Source of the DNA: VRUE01 sp963840565
GTDB lineage: Bacteria; Actinomycetota; Thermoleophilia; Solirubrobacterales; 70-9
Reading direction: 5' to 3'
Assembly (NCBI GenBank): GCA_963840565.1
Contig: CAWIZH010000002.1
Coordinates: 1,116,001-1,180,000, forward strand
DNA length: 64,000 nt
Part shown: positions 17,633 through 25,550 of the stretch, piece by piece
Layout: each line of letters begins with the position of its first letter
Numbering within the stretch: position 1 is the first letter of the stretch
The notes under the pieces: model-generated
The model's database searches: none
Told to the model about the DNA's origin: nothing
Seen by the model: only the letters and a program-made list of their open reading frames with translations
Program-made: the position numbers and the translations under genes

Positions 17633-18247
17633 TCAGATCTTGCGGAAGACGCCCTACGACCTTGCCGATCACAGAGGCTTCGGTAGTCCGGATCGGCTCC
17701 ATCGTCTCGTTCTCGGGCTGCAGCCGGATGTGGTCGTCTTCGCGGAAGAAGCGCTTGACCGTGGCCTCCTCGCCGATCAGGGCGACGACGATCTCGCCGT
17801 TGGCGGCATCGTCGGCCGGGCGCACGACGACGTAGTCGCCCTCGAAGATGCCGGCTTCGATCATCGCTCTCGCCGCGCACGTTGAGGATGTAGTCGCCGT
17901 CCTCGCCACCGATGATGTCGGGGACTTCGATGTACTCCTCGACGTTCTCTTCGGCGAGGATCGGCTCGCCGGCGGCGACCTGGCCGACCAGCGGCAGCCC
18001 GTTGCCGGGCCGGATCGTCCGCTTCGCCTTGTCGAAGAGCAGCTCGATCGCCCGCGGCTTCGACGGGTCGCGTCGGAGCAAGCCGATCTTCTCCAGGTTG
18101 GCGAGGTGCGCGTGCACGGTCGAGGACGAGTGCAGGCCGACCGCTTTGCCGATCTCCCGCACCGTCGGCGGGATAGCCGGTCTTGGCCGCGTACTTGCCG
18201 ATGAAGTCGAAGATCTCCTTCTGCCTCTTGGTCAGATCAAGCTCCAC
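17633..18247 (-). CDS. lexA: LexA SOS repressor, frame breaks
   Basis: N-terminal winged helix: VELDLTKRQKEIFDFIGKYA, then after a break VREIGKAVGLHSSSTVHAHL. The cleavage site Ala-Gly is in VGQVAAGEPILAEEN; the catalytic Ser is in LNVRGESM and the catalytic Lys in EATVKRFF. A third segment ends GKVVGVFRKI. Full length is about 204 aa, as expected. Start set at GTG 18247 with GGGAGGGGAG just upstream. A LexA box lies 43-56 bases upstream, so the gene is autoregulated. Breaks near 17650, 17870 and 18170 are likely base errors. Confidence 0.9.
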
Positions 18248-18289
18248 GCTCACTCCCCTCCCGGGACTCTGCCGGGTATCGAAATCGTT

Positions 18290-18303
18290 CGAACACTTGT
18301 TCG
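18290..18303 (-). promoter_or_regulatory. LexA (SOS) box
   Basis: CGAACACTTGTTCG matches the Gram-positive/actinobacterial SOS box (CGAAC-N4-GTTCG) exactly in both half-sites. It is placed in the promoter region of lexA, as expected for autoregulation. Confidence 0.9.
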
Positions 18304-18388
18304 CAAGCGTACCGCGCATCGCCCGGACAGCCCGCAACCAAAACCGCCCCGCGAATCCCCAAACATCTAGAATCGTCGCCCCCCTCAA

Positions 18389-18474
18389 GCGGCTGTGGCG
18401 GAACTGGTAGACGCGCAAGGTTGAGGGCCTTGTGTCCCTAACGGGACGTGATGGTTCGACTCCATTCAGCCGCA
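18389..18474 (+). tRNA. tRNA-Leu (anticodon GAG)
   Basis: 86 nt with a long variable arm. Acceptor GCGGCTG pairs with CAGCCGC, discriminator A; anticodon stem CAAGG/CCTTG closes the loop TTGAGGG, anticodon GAG, reading CUC/CUU. T arm GGTTCGACTCC. CCA is not encoded. A short GC hairpin follows, and an accessory island begins right behind it. Confidence 0.95.
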
Positions 18475-18480
18475 TCAAAA

Positions 18481-18497
18481 GCCCCTGCAAATGGGGC
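18481..18497 (+). terminator. short hairpin behind tRNA-Leu
   Basis: GCCCC-TGCAAAT-GGGGC followed by ATTTCAAAT, 6 bases after the tRNA end; likely the tRNA terminator. Confidence 0.55.
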
Positions 18498-18525
18498 ATT
18501 TCAAATCAAAACCACGAATTCGGCA

Positions 18526-18566
18526 CTGCTGCCCCTACGGTCCATTGCGGACCGTTTTGGCAGCAG
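18526..18566. repeat. two-step hairpin at island border
   Basis: CTGCTGCC (18526-18533) pairs with GGCAGCAG (18559-18566) and, inside it, CGGTCC (18538-18543) pairs with GGACCG (18549-18554) around ATTGC. It lies 50 bp after tRNA-Leu in a 240-bp non-coding stretch (18475-18718) that otherwise shows nothing recognisable. Confidence 0.5.
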
Positions 18567-18718
18567 CGCCGCATATCTCTGTTGCACTATGAGAGTGCCT
18601 AAGAGGCTCTAGCGAAACTCGCCATGCCGCTCTAGGCGTGGGTTCGCTGAGGTAATCGATTCGCGGGTACCCCGTTTCGCGGCGGGCGCTACCCCAATGC
18701 CCACGGAAGGGAGGCGGG

Positions 18719-18976
18719 GTGGCTATCCGCATCCGCAAAAGCGGTCAGATTCTTTGCGCCGCGATGCACCCCGCCCGACCGGGCGATACCTATCTAAACG
18801 ATGGCCTGCATGAGCGCTTGGCGTCGGGCGTCGGAGCGCTCATCACTGAGCCGATGCACTGCAACGGTGGGCGCGGCGGTCACGCCAACCACGGTGAATG
18901 GTGGTGGCGTGACCGCGTTCCGCCCGATGTAGAAGCTGACCCCCACCTCCTAAAGCGGAGTCAGCCGCAGGGCTAA
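18719..18976 (+). CDS. small accessory protein of unknown function
   Basis: 85 aa, GTG start with AAGGGAGGCGGG immediately upstream. Sequence: a basic start (MAIRIRKSGQILCAAMHPAR), then GDTYLNDGLHERLA, LITEPMHCNGG, and a Trp cluster EWWWRDRVPPDVE. I recall similar small proteins from actinobacterial mobile regions, but cannot name a family. GC content is lower than in the core genes. Its stop overlaps by 3 bases the stop of the convergent 50-aa gene, so the two are tightly packed. Confidence 0.6.
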   Translation: MAIRIRKSGQILCAAMHPARPGDTYLNDGLHERLASGVGALITEPMHCNGGRGGHANHGEWWWRDRVPPDVEADPHLLKRSQPQG

Positions 18977-19125
18977 AGGGTTTTACAGACCGAGCAGAGC
19001 GGCAAATTGCCGGTGCCCGAGACTTTGTTGTACGACTCGATGTTGTTGCCCACGGTGCATGCATTGTTGTTGTGATGCACTCCGGTGCCGGGCAACTTCG
19101 AGTGGTACGGACTCACCTTGGCCAT
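18973..19125 (-). CDS. 50-aa small protein with possible zinc-binding CxxC
   Basis: MAKVSPYHSKLPGTGVHHNN to CSVCKTL, 50 residues. ATG at 19125 is preceded by AAGGAG 8 bases upstream. His17/His18, Cys23, Cys44 and Cys47 form a plausible Cys/His metal site; the motif CTVGNNIES and the C-terminal CxxC resemble small orphan proteins I have seen in mobile regions, but I cannot name a family. Lies in the island behind tRNA-Leu, convergent with the 85-aa gene. Confidence 0.6.
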   Translation of the reverse strand: MAKVSPYHSKLPGTGVHHNNNACTVGNNIESYNKVSGTGNLPLCSVCKTL

Positions 19126-19442
19126 GCTTGTTCTCCTTAGCTCCGATCAGGCCGCCTGCGGTCACAGGCTTGAGGTACCGGATCGGTATGTGCGGATCCT
19201 TGCGAGTGCTTCGGACGTGATCCGATGCACTTGCTTTGATGAATCCGCTTCCTGCTGTTCTCCAGCAAGTTCCGGCGGTCCAGGGCGGTCACCCTGGACC
19301 GCCACCAAAAAGCCTCTTTTCGGCTTTCTAGAGCGGTTTTTCTGTCCGATCCAAGCCGTAGGGTTGGTCGGGCAATAGTCAAGAAAACGGCCCCCGCGAC
19401 GTTGGTGCGTCCGAGGGCCAGGCCACACGAGGTAGAAGCTCG
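19126..19442. other. non-coding stretch with two hairpins
   Basis: 317 bp between the 50-aa gene and the transposase. It holds a perfect 12-bp hairpin, GGCGGTCCAGGG (19274-19285) with CCCTGGACCGCC (19292-19303), directly followed by a second hairpin AAAGCC/GGCTTT (19309-19327) resembling a terminator. These may shield the transposase from outside transcription, or mark the left end of the IS. No terminal inverted repeat could be matched to the right side. Confidence 0.5.
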
Positions 19443-20576
19443 ATGGCATCACCCAAATTAGCAGGGCATTCGGCCTGCGCCCAGTTGGCAGGACTCCTCG
19501 ATTCGCCTGAGATCGAGCGGCTGGTCGCTGACTTGGAAGCGACTCGTTGGACGGGCCGACCGGGATACCCAATCCGCACGATGGTGGGCCTGTGTCTCGC
19601 CAAGAGCCTTTACGCCATCCCGACTTGGACCAAGACGGTGGCCCTGGTCCGCGAGCATTGGGCACTCCAACGAGCGCTGGACTGTGAAGGCAGGCCGCCG
19701 AGCGTCTACGCGGCTTACCGCTTTGCCGAAAAGCTGCGGGCAAACGGCGACATGCTGGAGCGCTGCATCGACTCCGTTGTCGTCGGCCTGAAAGACAAGC
19801 TGCCGAGCTATGGCCGCGATCTCGCCATTGACGCGAGCGACATGCCCGCATATGCCAACGGCCAGCGCTACGTCTACAAGGGTGGCCCCGAACGCAACTG
19901 GCACACCGACCCCGACGCCTCCTGGGGTCACCGCTCGGCGGTGAGCACCCGCCGGGGCGGCGGCTTCTATGGCTTCAAGTTGCAGATGGCTTGCTGCGCC
20001 ACCACCGGGCTTCCGGTCGCGTGGTCGGTCGAGACGGCGAAGGCCAACGAGTCGATGTTCGTCGCCCCGCTGGTCGATGAGGCGAGGCGACGGGGTGCGA
20101 TGGCTGCGACGTGCGCCATGGACAAGGCTTACGACATCGGCCGGGTCTACGCCGAGTGCGCCGAGCGCGACTGTGAGGCCATCGTGCCGCTACGGGCAAC
20201 GGGCGCAGTGGTGAAGAACGAGCACCGCCCGCCCGCGTGTGAGCACGGCGTCTGGTCCTACGCCGGGTCGGACCGCAAGCGCGGCGCGAGCAAGTGGCGC
20301 TGCCCGACCGGCGAGTGCAAGCCAGCCTCAACGTGGGTGAAGGCCGACCGCCTACACCCACTGATGCCGCGCGAGTCCAAGCGCTGGAAGGCTCTCTATC
20401 GCGGGCGCTCCGCTGTCGAGCGGGAGTTCGGGCGGCTCAAGAACGAATGGGGGCTGAAGCCTCTGCGGGTTCGTGGCCTGGAGCGCGTTCGGCTCCACAC
20501 CGACTTGACCGTTTTGACCAAGCTCGCTTGCACCCTCTCGCGGGCGCGGGCTACGTCTCCTCCACTGCGGGCCTGA
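19443..20576 (+). CDS. IS transposase, DDE type (IS5/IS1182-like)
   Basis: 377 aa. N-terminal DUF772-like part (SPEIERLVADLEATRWTGRP...GLCLAKSLYAIPTW) followed by an RNase H-like DDE core: first Asp in DLAIDASDMPAYANG, second in ATCAMDKAYDIG, and Glu in GRSAVEREFGRLKNEWGL. All three catalytic residues are present, and the frame is intact, so the enzyme could be active. Its 3' end overlaps by 26 bp the end of the antisense XRE gene. No target duplication or inverted terminal repeats were identified. GC lower than surroundings. Confidence 0.88.
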   Translation: MASPKLAGHSACAQLAGLLDSPEIERLVADLEATRWTGRPGYPIRTMVGLCLAKSLYAIPTWTKTVALVREHWALQRALDCEGRPPSVYAAYRFAEKLRANGDMLERCIDSVVVGLKDKLPSYGRDLAIDASDMPAYANGQRYVYKGGPERNWHTDPDASWGHRSAVSTRRGGGFYGFKLQMACCATTGLPVAWSVETAKANESMFVAPLVDEARRRGAMAATCAMDKAYDIGRVYAECAERDCEAIVPLRATGAVVKNEHRPPACEHGVWSYAGSDRKRGASKWRCPTGECKPASTWVKADRLHPLMPRESKRWKALYRGRSAVEREFGRLKNEWGLKPLRVRGLERVRLHTDLTVLTKLACTLSRARATSPPLRA

Positions 20577-20817
20577 ACTCACCGAGACGGGTTCCGCCCG
20601 GCTCCCACGACAGCCCGGTGAGTAGATCGGCAGCGTCGATCCCGAGCGAACCCGCCAGCTTGATGAGGGTGTCAACGCGGGCGACTCGTTCGCCACGCTC
20701 TATCTGACCCACGGCGGTCCGGTGAAGCGAAGCCCGTACTGCGGTCTCTTCTTGGGACAGGCCGACGCGCTTGCGACACCGGGCAAGGTTCGCGCCGAAG
20801 CGCTCTGCGAACTTCAC
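20551..20817 (-). CDS. XRE-family transcriptional regulator
   Basis: 88 aa. A complete HTH_3 domain: FGANLARCRKRVGLSQEETA, VRASLHRTAVGQIERGERV, DTLIKLAGSLGIDAADLL. Single-domain Cro/CI-like repressor. ATG at 20817 overlaps by 4 bases the stop of the upstream winged-helix gene, so the pair is translationally coupled. The 3' end runs 26 bp into the end of the transposase gene on the opposite strand. Confidence 0.82.
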   Translation of the reverse strand: MKFAERFGANLARCRKRVGLSQEETAVRASLHRTAVGQIERGERVARVDTLIKLAGSLGIDAADLLTGLSWEPGGTRLGEFRPAVEET

Positions 20818-21068
20818 GAGCCGAGCCGGTCGAAGTGAAGGGCGGCACGAGTCGGAAGGACTGAAGCGCCCTCACGGCGCAGCAGGCCGACACCAACAAG
20901 GTCCCGGATGGCGCGCTCGGCGGCGTCGCCCTGATCGCCGATCTCGCGGCATAGCTCGCAGATCGTCAGTTGGGCTGGGTGTTCAGAGAGGACGAGGCCG
21001 AGAACGGCTTGTTGCGTACGTTCGTCTTCGTGCTCGTTGGCCGAGCGCGGGCTAGGCTGGTCGTGCAT
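20814..21068 (-). CDS. small winged-helix-like protein
   Basis: 84 aa from ATG 21068 (MHDQPSPRSANEHED), which has AGGAGG 10 bases upstream. The body, QQAVLGLVLSEHPAQLTICE then AAERAIRDLVGVGLLRREG, has the helix pattern of a winged helix with a final beta wing. The first gene of a two-gene unit with the XRE regulator (4-bp overlap). I believe such pairs recur in related genomes; role unknown, possibly an anti-repressor or co-regulator. Confidence 0.6.
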   Translation of the reverse strand: MHDQPSPRSANEHEDERTQQAVLGLVLSEHPAQLTICELCREIGDQGDAAERAIRDLVGVGLLRREGASVLPTRAALHFDRLGS

Positions 21069-21183
21069 GGGAGTTGGACCTCCTATGTCACGGCCCCGGG
21101 GGCGTTCCACCGCTCGCCGGGGCCATTTGTTTGGCTGGACCCGGCGAACCTGAACTACTCAGCGACGAAGGGCAAGCGTTTCG

Positions 21184-21585
21184 CTAGCCGTTTCGCGAGA
21201 CCCTCCTAAGCGTGAGCGAGACGTTTCTCCACGCAGGGGAAGTCCGCCGGTTTTGTGCCCCGAGGACCTCACCGATGCGGCTGTCTAGAGCCTGGCCTGG
21301 ATCGTCGGCCGCGACGAGCGCCTTGTCTCTCATCGCGTCTTTTCCCACTCCGTCGAGCAGCGCGCGCAGAAGCTCGTCGCGGAACGACTGGCCGATCAGC
21401 TCGGCTCGGCTGCGACGAAGGGCGAGGGTCGCCAGAACATGCTGTGCGCCTACCTGGCCAAGCTCGTCGTTCAGCTGACCAGGGCTAGATCGGCTGCGGC
21501 CTCGATCCCGCGCGCGAACTCCCGTAGGACTTGGTCCAGCGCTCGGTCTCGATCCCCGACACGGTCGTAATACTCGCATCCACCC
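21184..21585 (-). pseudogene. unresolved open region, possible broken gene
   Basis: About 400 bp without a confident gene. On the minus strand one frame reads VGDRDRALDQVLREFARGIE, then a second frame reads ELIGQSFRDELLRALLDGVG and ends at 21184; on the plus strand a frame reads RVFSHSVEQRAQKLVAERLA but is interrupted by stops. Both have high third-position GC, so strand cannot be decided. It may be a remnant left at the right border of the island. 21069-21183 holds only the promoter side of the winged-helix gene and a GGCCCC/GGGGCC hairpin. Confidence 0.3.
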
Positions 21586-22884
21586 TTGCCAAATCGCCGC
21601 GCCCACCTCACGCCCGGTCGCCACCTGTACTGGCACCTCGCCCGGCGGCGCCGGCGGCTCCTGGGAGCCGGCGGCGTGGCGGCCCTACTGGCGGTGGTCG
21701 GGCCGGGGCTGCTGGCCGGCCTCTCCGACGACGACCCGGCCGGGATCACCACCTACTCGATCCTCGGCGCCAAGTACGGCTACGAGCTGCTCTGGGTCCT
21801 CACCCTCTCGACCGCTGCGCTGATCGTCTTCCACGAGCTCGGCGTGCGGCTTGGGATCGTCACCGGCAAGGGACTGTTGACCCTGGTTCGCGAGCGCTTC
21901 GGCGGCCGCGCCGCCGCGCTGGTGCTCTCGGCGCTGGTGATCGCCAACACCGGCACGCTCTGCGCCGAGTTCGCCGGCGTCGCCGCCGGGATGGAACTGC
22001 TCAGCGGGATGAGCCGCTACATCAGCGTGCCGCTCGCCGCGGCCGGCGTCTCGGCACTGGTCCTTCGCGAGAGCTTCCGCCACGTCGAGCACTTCCTGCT
22101 GGCGCTGAGCTCGGTCTTCATCGCCTACGTGATCTCGGGCGTGCTCGCCCACCCCGACTGGGGCGCCGCCGCCAAGGGCCTGGTCGTGCCGAGCCTGCCG
22201 CTCAATCGCGAGGCGCTGCTGGTCGCCGTCGCCACGATCGGCACGACGCTGGCGCCCTGGGGCCTCGCCTTCATCCAGTCCTACGCCGTTGACAAGAAGC
22301 TCAAGGTCAAGGATCTGCGCTACGAGCGCGCCGACGTGATCACCGGCGCCGTGCTGACCGGGGTGATCGGCTTCTTCGTCGTGATCGCCTGCGCCGCAAC
22401 GCTGCACGTCCAGGGCGTCGAAATCAACGACGCGAGCGACGCGGCGCGGGCGCTTGAACCACTAGCGGGAGACACGGCGGCGACCCTCTTCGGGCTTGGC
22501 TTCCTCGGCGCCGCGCTGCTCGCCGCGGCGATCGTGCCACTCTCCACGGCCTACTCGATCTCGGAGACCCTCGGCCGCAAGGCCGACATCAACGACAGCT
22601 TCAGCGAGGCGCGCTCCTTCTACCTCAGCTTCGGCGGCGTCACGCTGGTGGCCGCGTCGATCGTGCTGATCCCCGGCGCGCCGCTGATCCCGATCCTCTT
22701 CCTCTCCCAGGCGCTCAACGCGGTCCTGCTCCTGGTCCTGCTGCCGTTCATGCGCTCACTCGGCAAGGACGTGGACCTGATGGGCAGCCACGCCCTCGGC
22801 CGCGCCGACAGGATCGCCACCGGGATCGCCCTGGCCGTGATCGCGATCTCGGTGCTGGCGCTGGGCATACTCACCGTGCTCTGA
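21586..22884 (+). CDS. Nramp-family divalent metal transporter
   Basis: About 432 aa with eleven predicted helices. The metal-site helix 1 reads GPGLLAGLSDDDPAGITTYS, matching the unwound DPG-type segment with D-P retained (DDDPAG for DPGN). Helix 6 region is LVAVATIGTTLAPWGLAFIQ, where canonical Nramp has MPHN; this divergence suggests a non-canonical metal range. Start uncertain: the frame opens with TTG at 21586; GTG/ATG alternatives lie just before helix 1. Next to a convergent ZIP transporter. Confidence 0.8.
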   Translation: MPNRRAHLTPGRHLYWHLARRRRRLLGAGGVAALLAVVGPGLLAGLSDDDPAGITTYSILGAKYGYELLWVLTLSTAALIVFHELGVRLGIVTGKGLLTLVRERFGGRAAALVLSALVIANTGTLCAEFAGVAAGMELLSGMSRYISVPLAAAGVSALVLRESFRHVEHFLLALSSVFIAYVISGVLAHPDWGAAAKGLVVPSLPLNREALLVAVATIGTTLAPWGLAFIQSYAVDKKLKVKDLRYERADVITGAVLTGVIGFFVVIACAATLHVQGVEINDASDAARALEPLAGDTAATLFGLGFLGAALLAAAIVPLSTAYSISETLGRKADINDSFSEARSFYLSFGGVTLVAASIVLIPGAPLIPILFLSQALNAVLLLVLLPFMRSLGKDVDLMGSHALGRADRIATGIALAVIAISVLALGILTVL

Positions 22885-22887
22885 CGA

Positions 22888-23628
22888 TCAGACGCCGAGG
22901 GCAAGGCTCAGCCCCAGCATCAGCGCCCCTCCCGCGGCGAAGCCGGCGATCGGACCGAGGCGCTGCGCTCCCGAGAAGGCCTGCGGCAGCATCTCGACCG
23001 CGATCAGCGCCAGCATCGCCCCGGCGGCAAAGGCAAAGGAGAGCGACAGCAGGCCACCAATCTCTTCCACCGCGACGAAGGCGATCAGGGCACCGACCGG
23101 CTGCGGGGCGCTGGTGCCGACCGCCGCCCAGAACTGGCGGGCGCGGCTGAAACCAGCCTCGGCCATCGGTATCGCGACGCTGGTCCCCTCGGGAATGTTC
23201 TGAATCGCTATCGCGAGGATCACGAAGAGGCTGAGGCCGGCGCGGTCCGAGGCAAAGGCGGTGCCGACCGCGAAACCCTCGGGCAAGCTGTGCACGAAGA
23301 GGACGAGGAAGACCAGACCCGAGGTTCGCGCCCCTGGGCCGCTGCGTCCCATAAAGCCGGCGTCGACATCGAAGCGCCGGCGCACCAAGAGCAGGAAACC
23401 GAGGCCGGCGCCAAGGCCCACGAGGACGATGGCAGCGGATCCTTCTTGCGTTGCCGGGATCAACAGCCCGGCAATTGCCGCAATCGCCATCACCCCGGCC
23501 GCGAACCCGAGCAGGGACGGGGTCAGCTGCGTGGCGTGCTTGCCGAGGAAGAAGACAGGGATCGCACCCAGCCCCGTGGCGAGCGCCGTCCCAGACGCGG
23601 CGAGCAGCAGGGCGACCACATCGGGCAT
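22888..23628 (-). CDS. ZIP-family metal transporter
   Basis: 246 aa, eight helices. The binuclear metal-centre motifs of ZIP proteins are clear: FVHSLPEGFAVG in helix 4 and AIAIQNIPEGTSVA in helix 5. ZIP proteins move Zn, Fe or Mn into the cytoplasm. ATG at 23628. It ends 3 bp from the end of the convergent Nramp gene, and is divergent from the two-component system at 23677, placing metal uptake genes on both sides of a regulator. Confidence 0.88.
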   Translation of the reverse strand: MPDVVALLLAASGTALATGLGAIPVFFLGKHATQLTPSLLGFAAGVMAIAAIAGLLIPATQEGSAAIVLVGLGAGLGFLLLVRRRFDVDAGFMGRSGPGARTSGLVFLVLFVHSLPEGFAVGTAFASDRAGLSLFVILAIAIQNIPEGTSVAIPMAEAGFSRARQFWAAVGTSAPQPVGALIAFVAVEEIGGLLSLSFAFAAGAMLALIAVEMLPQAFSGAQRLGPIAGFAAGGALMLGLSLALGV

Positions 23629-23676
23629 GGCCTGAAGCTAGCGGGTGCTCCTCCAATGCCGGGCTAGCATCAAAGC

Positions 23677-24351
23677 ATGGAAATCCTAATCGTCGAGGAC
23701 GAGGCAGCGATCCTCGATTTCATCGCTCGCGGCCTCGAGGCGGAGGGGTACGCAGTGCGTACCGCCACCGACGGGATCGAGGGCGAGAGACGGGCGCTCG
23801 ACGGTGGCGCCGACCTGGTGATCCTCGACCGCATGCTGCCGGGGCGGGACGGGATCGAGGTGCTGGCTTCGATCAGGAGGTCAAGGCCAGGCCTGCCGGT
23901 GATCATGCTCACCGCCAAGGGCGAGATTGCCGACCGAGTTGAGGGCTTGGACAGCGGCGCAACCGACTACATGACCAAGCCATTTGCCTTCGAGGAGCTT
24001 GCGGCGCGGGTCCGTGCCAACCTTCACCGGCCCGCCACTGAGGTCGCGACCGAGCTAGAGGCCGGCGGAATCCGGCTCGACCTGCTGGCGCGCAAAGCCG
24101 ACCGCAACGGGCTCTCGGTGCGCCTCTCCGAGCGTGAATCCGATCTGCTCGCACATCTGATGCGCCAGGCGGGCAAGGTCTGCACCCACCGTGAGATCCT
24201 CGCCGCGGTCTGGGGCTATGACCACGATCCCGGCACAAACATCGTCCAGGTCTATGTCGGCTACCTGCGCCGGCGGCTCGCGCTGCCGGGCGCGCCCCTG
24301 CCGATCGAAACGGTGCGCTCGGTCGGCTACCGCATGGCCGACCGCGAATGA
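23677..24351 (+). CDS. OmpR-family response regulator
   Basis: 224 aa. Receiver domain with acidic pocket VEDE (7-9), phospho-acceptor Asp51 in LVILDRMLPGRDG, and conserved Thr/Lys in MLTAKGE and MTKPF; C-terminal winged helix from about 130, ending GYDHDPGTNIVQVYVGYLRR. Overlaps the following histidine kinase by 4 bases (ATGA). OmpR-type regulators bind tandem repeats spaced by 10-11 bp; two such sites lie downstream in the same gene cluster (25501 and 26152). Confidence 0.95.
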   Translation: MEILIVEDEAAILDFIARGLEAEGYAVRTATDGIEGERRALDGGADLVILDRMLPGRDGIEVLASIRRSRPGLPVIMLTAKGEIADRVEGLDSGATDYMTKPFAFEELAARVRANLHRPATEVATELEAGGIRLDLLARKADRNGLSVRLSERESDLLAHLMRQAGKVCTHREILAAVWGYDHDPGTNIVQVYVGYLRRRLALPGAPLPIETVRSVGYRMADRE

Positions 24352-25493
24352 GGCTCGCCTGGTCCCGGCTCGGCCTGCGCGGCAGGCTGGCGCTCTCGAT
24401 CGCCGCAATCGTCCTCGCCGCCTTCGGGATCGTCTTCGCCGCCGTGCGGCACGAGATGAGCGACGAGCGCGGGGTGATCGCCAGCGAGGAGCAACGTGAG
24501 ACGACTTCGGAGCCGGCGACATCCGGGGGCGACGCGACACCGCTCTCGCCGGTCTCCGACGCTCAGTCCGAGGTCGAGAGAACCTTTCTCCTCGCCGGAG
24601 GGCTGGCCCTCGCCGCAGCGCTGTTCGCCGGCTACCTGCTTGCCGCCCGCACGGCCGCTCCGCTGCGGCGCATGGCAGCCACCGCCGCGGCGGTTGACGG
24701 CGGCGATCTCTCCCCCCGGATCGGCGGCGAGCGCTCGGCTTCGGTCGAGGTGCGAACCCTGGCGGAATCCTTCGACCACATGCTCGACCGCCTCGAGGAC
24801 GCCTTCTCGCGTCAGCGCCAGTTCGTCTCCGACGCCTCACACGAGCTACGCACCCCGCTGACGGCGATCCGCGGCCAGCTTGAAGTGCTCGCCCGCGAGG
24901 ATCGGCCAAGCGTGGAGGAGGTGCGTCGGGTCGAGGGCGTGGTGCTGACCGAGATGGCAAGGGTCGAGCGCCTCGTCGAGGACCTGCTCACCCTTGCCCG
25001 CCTCGACGAGGGCGCCCCGCTTGAACGCTGTGAGATTCACCTCGCCCCTTACCTCAGCCGTCTCGCTGCCGAAGGTGCGCTCGGCAACGCCACCCTGGGA
25101 GAAGTTGCGGCGGGGACGCTGCTCGCCGACCCCGACCACCTCACGCAAGTGCTGCGAAACCTCCTCGCCAACGCCCGCCGCCACGCCGGGCCCACTGGAC
25201 AGGTGACCCTCTCGGCCACGGCGAGCCAGGGACAGTTGACGATCAGCGTCGACGACGACGGTCCCGGCATCGACCCGGGCGAGCGCAAGCGGGTCTTTGA
25301 CCGCTTCCACCGCAGCGAGGCAGCCCGCGACCGCCGCTCGGGTGGCAGTGGGCTCGGCCTGGCGATCGCCCGCGCGGCCGTCGAGCTTCACGGCGGCCGG
25401 ATCTGGATCGAGGACTCGCCGCTCGGCGGCGCCCGGGTCGCCTTCGCGCTCGGCGGGTTCGAGCCCGAGCGCGACTCGGCGGGGCGCGCATAA
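24348..25493 (+). CDS. sensor histidine kinase
   Basis: 381 aa. Two membrane helices (about 12-30 and 78-98) flank a short external loop of about 45 residues; then HAMP, HisKA with the phospho-His in FVSDASHELRTPLTAIRG, and HATPase_c with the N box NLLANARRHAG, DDDGPGI and SGGSGLGLAI. The external loop is small and lacks an obvious ligand fold. Translationally coupled to the response regulator by a 4-base overlap. It is the sensor for the downstream membrane redox genes by context. Confidence 0.95.
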   Translation: MRLAWSRLGLRGRLALSIAAIVLAAFGIVFAAVRHEMSDERGVIASEEQRETTSEPATSGGDATPLSPVSDAQSEVERTFLLAGGLALAAALFAGYLLAARTAAPLRRMAATAAAVDGGDLSPRIGGERSASVEVRTLAESFDHMLDRLEDAFSRQRQFVSDASHELRTPLTAIRGQLEVLAREDRPSVEEVRRVEGVVLTEMARVERLVEDLLTLARLDEGAPLERCEIHLAPYLSRLAAEGALGNATLGEVAAGTLLADPDHLTQVLRNLLANARRHAGPTGQVTLSATASQGQLTISVDDDGPGIDPGERKRVFDRFHRSEAARDRRSGGSGLGLAIARAAVELHGGRIWIEDSPLGGARVAFALGGFEPERDSAGRA

Positions 25494-25494
25494 G

Positions 25495-25520
25495 AGACCT
25501 CTCAGCGAAGCCTTAGCCGG
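25495..25520 (+). promoter_or_regulatory. tandem operator, probable response-regulator site 1
   Basis: CTCAGC (25501-25506) and CTTAGC (25512-25517) are repeated with an 11-bp period, preceded by AGAGACCTCT. The block TAAGAGA-CCTCTCAG lies between the kinase stop and the next gene (30 bp before its GTG). Tandem half-sites one helical turn apart are the usual layout for OmpR/PhoB-family regulators. A near copy is at 26147. Confidence 0.65.
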
Positions 25521-25550
25521 CCGCAAACATCGCGGCCGAAGATCGGCACG

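Noticed and set aside
18961..18969. TCAGCCGCA as a second attachment-site copy of the tRNA-Leu 3' end
   Set aside because: Only 9 bases match; too short for an att core and no integrase is nearby.
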